Below, one piece after another: positions 63,111 to 64,000 of a stretch of DNA of 64,000 nt (its first letter is position 1; each line of letters begins with the position of its first letter). The notes under the pieces were generated by a model. That model was not told the DNA's origin. It made no database searches and was given only the letters and a program-made list of their open reading frames with translations. A program made the position numbers and the translations under genes. Source of the DNA: Catellatospora bangladeshensis (GTDB lineage Bacteria > Actinomycetota > Actinomycetes > Mycobacteriales > Micromonosporaceae); NCBI RefSeq assembly GCF_016862575.1, contig NZ_BONF01000039.1, positions 62,001-126,000 on the forward strand. The letters run 5' to 3'.

Positions 63111-64000
63111 GTGACCACACTCACGACGAGACCACCTCACCGGTGGCTGGCCGCACTCGGCACAGTCGCCATGGTCATCGCAGGCGCGCTGGCGATGACC
63201 GCGCTCACCGGCCCGCCGGCGTTCGCCGCCACGACCGCGGGATGCGGAAAGGCCCCCACGCTGCGCAGCGGCACGAACACCATCCAGAGCAGCGGTCAGA
63301 GCCGCAGTTTCATCCTGCGGATCCCCGACGGCTACAACAACACCCGGCCCTATCGCCTGATCTTCGCGTACCACTGGCGGGGCGGCACCATGAACGACGT
63401 CTCGTCCGGCGGGACCAGCGGGACCGCGTGGTCGTACTACGGCATGCAGCAGCAGTCCGACAACAGCGCGATCCTGGTCGCCCCGCAGGGCATCGGCAAC
63501 GGCTGGGCCAACAGCAACGGCACGGACGTCGTCTTCACCGACGACATGATCCGCGTGATCGAGAACGACCTGTGCGTTGACACCACGCAGCGGTTCGCCA
63601 TGGGGTTCAGCTACGGCGGCGGCATGAGCTACGCGCTGGCCTGCGCCAGGGCGAGCGTCTTCCGGGCCGTGGTGGTGTACGCCGGCGCGCAGCTGTCCGG
63701 CTGCAGCGGCGGCACCCAGCCGATCGCCTACTTCGGCATCCACGGCATCTCCGACAACGTGCTGAACATCTCGCAGGGACGGGGCCTGCGCGACACGTTC
63801 CTGCGCAACAACGGCTGCGCGGCGCAGAACGCCCCGGAGCCGGCTGCCGGCAGCGGCAGGCACATCACGACGACCTACTCCTGCCGTGCGGGATACCCCG
63901 TGCAGTGGGCCGCCTTCGACGGCGGCCACGGGCCGGCGCCGGTGGAGGGATGCTCCGGCTGTGAGGACGGCGTCCGGACCTGGAGCAAGGCAGAGGCCTG
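63111..64000 (+). CDS. Secreted CE1 feruloyl/acetylxylan esterase-type protein, cut by window edge
   Basis: GTG 63111 follows AAGGAGACAGCACC. The frame is open to the right edge (296 codons seen). It has a signal peptide (MTTLTTRPPHRWLAALGTVA ... ending PPAFAA), then an alpha/beta hydrolase: FAYHWRGGTMNDV (oxyanion region), VFTDDMIRVIENDLCVD, nucleophile GFSYGGGMSYALAC, and FDGGHGP with the catalytic His. Cysteines at GCGKAP, DLCVD, LACAR, SGCSGG and NGCAAQ suggest disulphides. This is the feruloyl-esterase branch of CE1/PHB depolymerases. A carbohydrate-binding domain may follow beyond the window, since the catalytic domain ends near VRTWSKAEA. Confidence 0.88.
   Translation, partial: MTTLTTRPPHRWLAALGTVAMVIAGALAMTALTGPPAFAATTAGCGKAPTLRSGTNTIQSSGQSRSFILRIPDGYNNTRPYRLIFAYHWRGGTMNDVSSGGTSGTAWSYYGMQQQSDNSAILVAPQGIGNGWANSNGTDVVFTDDMIRVIENDLCVDTTQRFAMGFSYGGGMSYALACARASVFRAVVVYAGAQLSGCSGGTQPIAYFGIHGISDNVLNISQGRGLRDTFLRNNGCAAQNAPEPAAGSGRHITTTYSCRAGYPVQWAAFDGGHGPAPVEGCSGCEDGVRTWSKAEA

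Overview
The window is very GC-rich DNA with strong GC third-position bias, many GTG/TTG starts, leaderless or short-leader transcripts, and secreted enzymes carrying ricin-type or CBM2 carbohydrate-binding modules. Together with the SpoIIE/STAS/ATPase sigma-switching genes, Asp23/AmaP genes, LAL-type LuxR regulator and Ser/Thr kinase, this points to a soil actinomycete, most likely a Micromonosporaceae-type organism (inference from gene content; no rRNA or other marker gene is present). I saw no tRNA, rRNA, CRISPR array, transposase or prophage gene. The region looks like a chromosomal accessory stretch rich in secretion, stress and regulation genes.

Layout. 1-1000: a left-truncated gene and a shortened CBS-domain gene. 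1046-6183: a ferritin-like (VioB/RebD-type) protein and a novel 447-aa partner, divergent from an animal-type haem peroxidase. 6427-11140: an RDD membrane protein, then a partner-switching cascade (PAS/GAF/SpoIIE phosphatase, two STAS proteins, anti-sigma ATPase) in which the phosphatase and one STAS gene have broken frames. 11384-15395: a small secreted protein and an arabinan/pectin-type pair (GH43 and a beta-helix enzyme) sharing a duplicated lectin module. 15543-25561: secreted proteins (DUF3238-like, ricin lectin, I36-M23 peptidase, lipase), a compact MerR operon with a leaderless promoter, a maleylpyruvate-isomerase-like protein and a lipoprotein/membrane pair. 26004-30762: a LAL regulator and an M28 aminopeptidase with Ig-like repeats and a chitin-binding tail.

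30763-39192 is a stress/CO2 block: beta-carbonic anhydrase and SulP transporter flanking an ArsR gene with two matched operators; a second ArsR facing a PEPCK N-terminal fragment, a DUF2795 gene and a dual-domain ribosome-hibernation-like gene; and a Ser/Thr kinase with a CBM2-like outer domain. 39246-51119 holds small detoxification units (VOC protein, GlsB, DUF5701, TetR/azoreductase/SMR pump, ABC-F ATPase, CBS and two isochorismatase-like hydrolases, dehalogenase-like hydrolase, a collapsed GlxA-type regulator) and a six-gene alkaline-shock (Asp23/AmaP) operon. 51342-58237: a reductase with divergent LysR, small secreted proteins, a CE1 esterase with CBM2, and an ABC exporter operon ending in its TetR gene. 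58271-64000: beta-helix/ricin and SGNH/ricin enzymes facing each other across a strong terminator, then a CE1 esterase running off the right end.

Themes. Promoters of the carbohydrate enzymes share operator-like words: GTNACCGCTAAC at 11907 and 62500, ACACTTTCG at 11935 and 53433, and TTGACATGTGA promoters at 58280 and 62831. This suggests scattered members of common regulons. The best candidates for undescribed biology are the ferritin-like/peroxidase locus, the ArsR-linked carbonic anhydrase/SulP divergon with the neighbouring ArsR/PEPCK-fragment unit, and the MerR-controlled three-gene operon.
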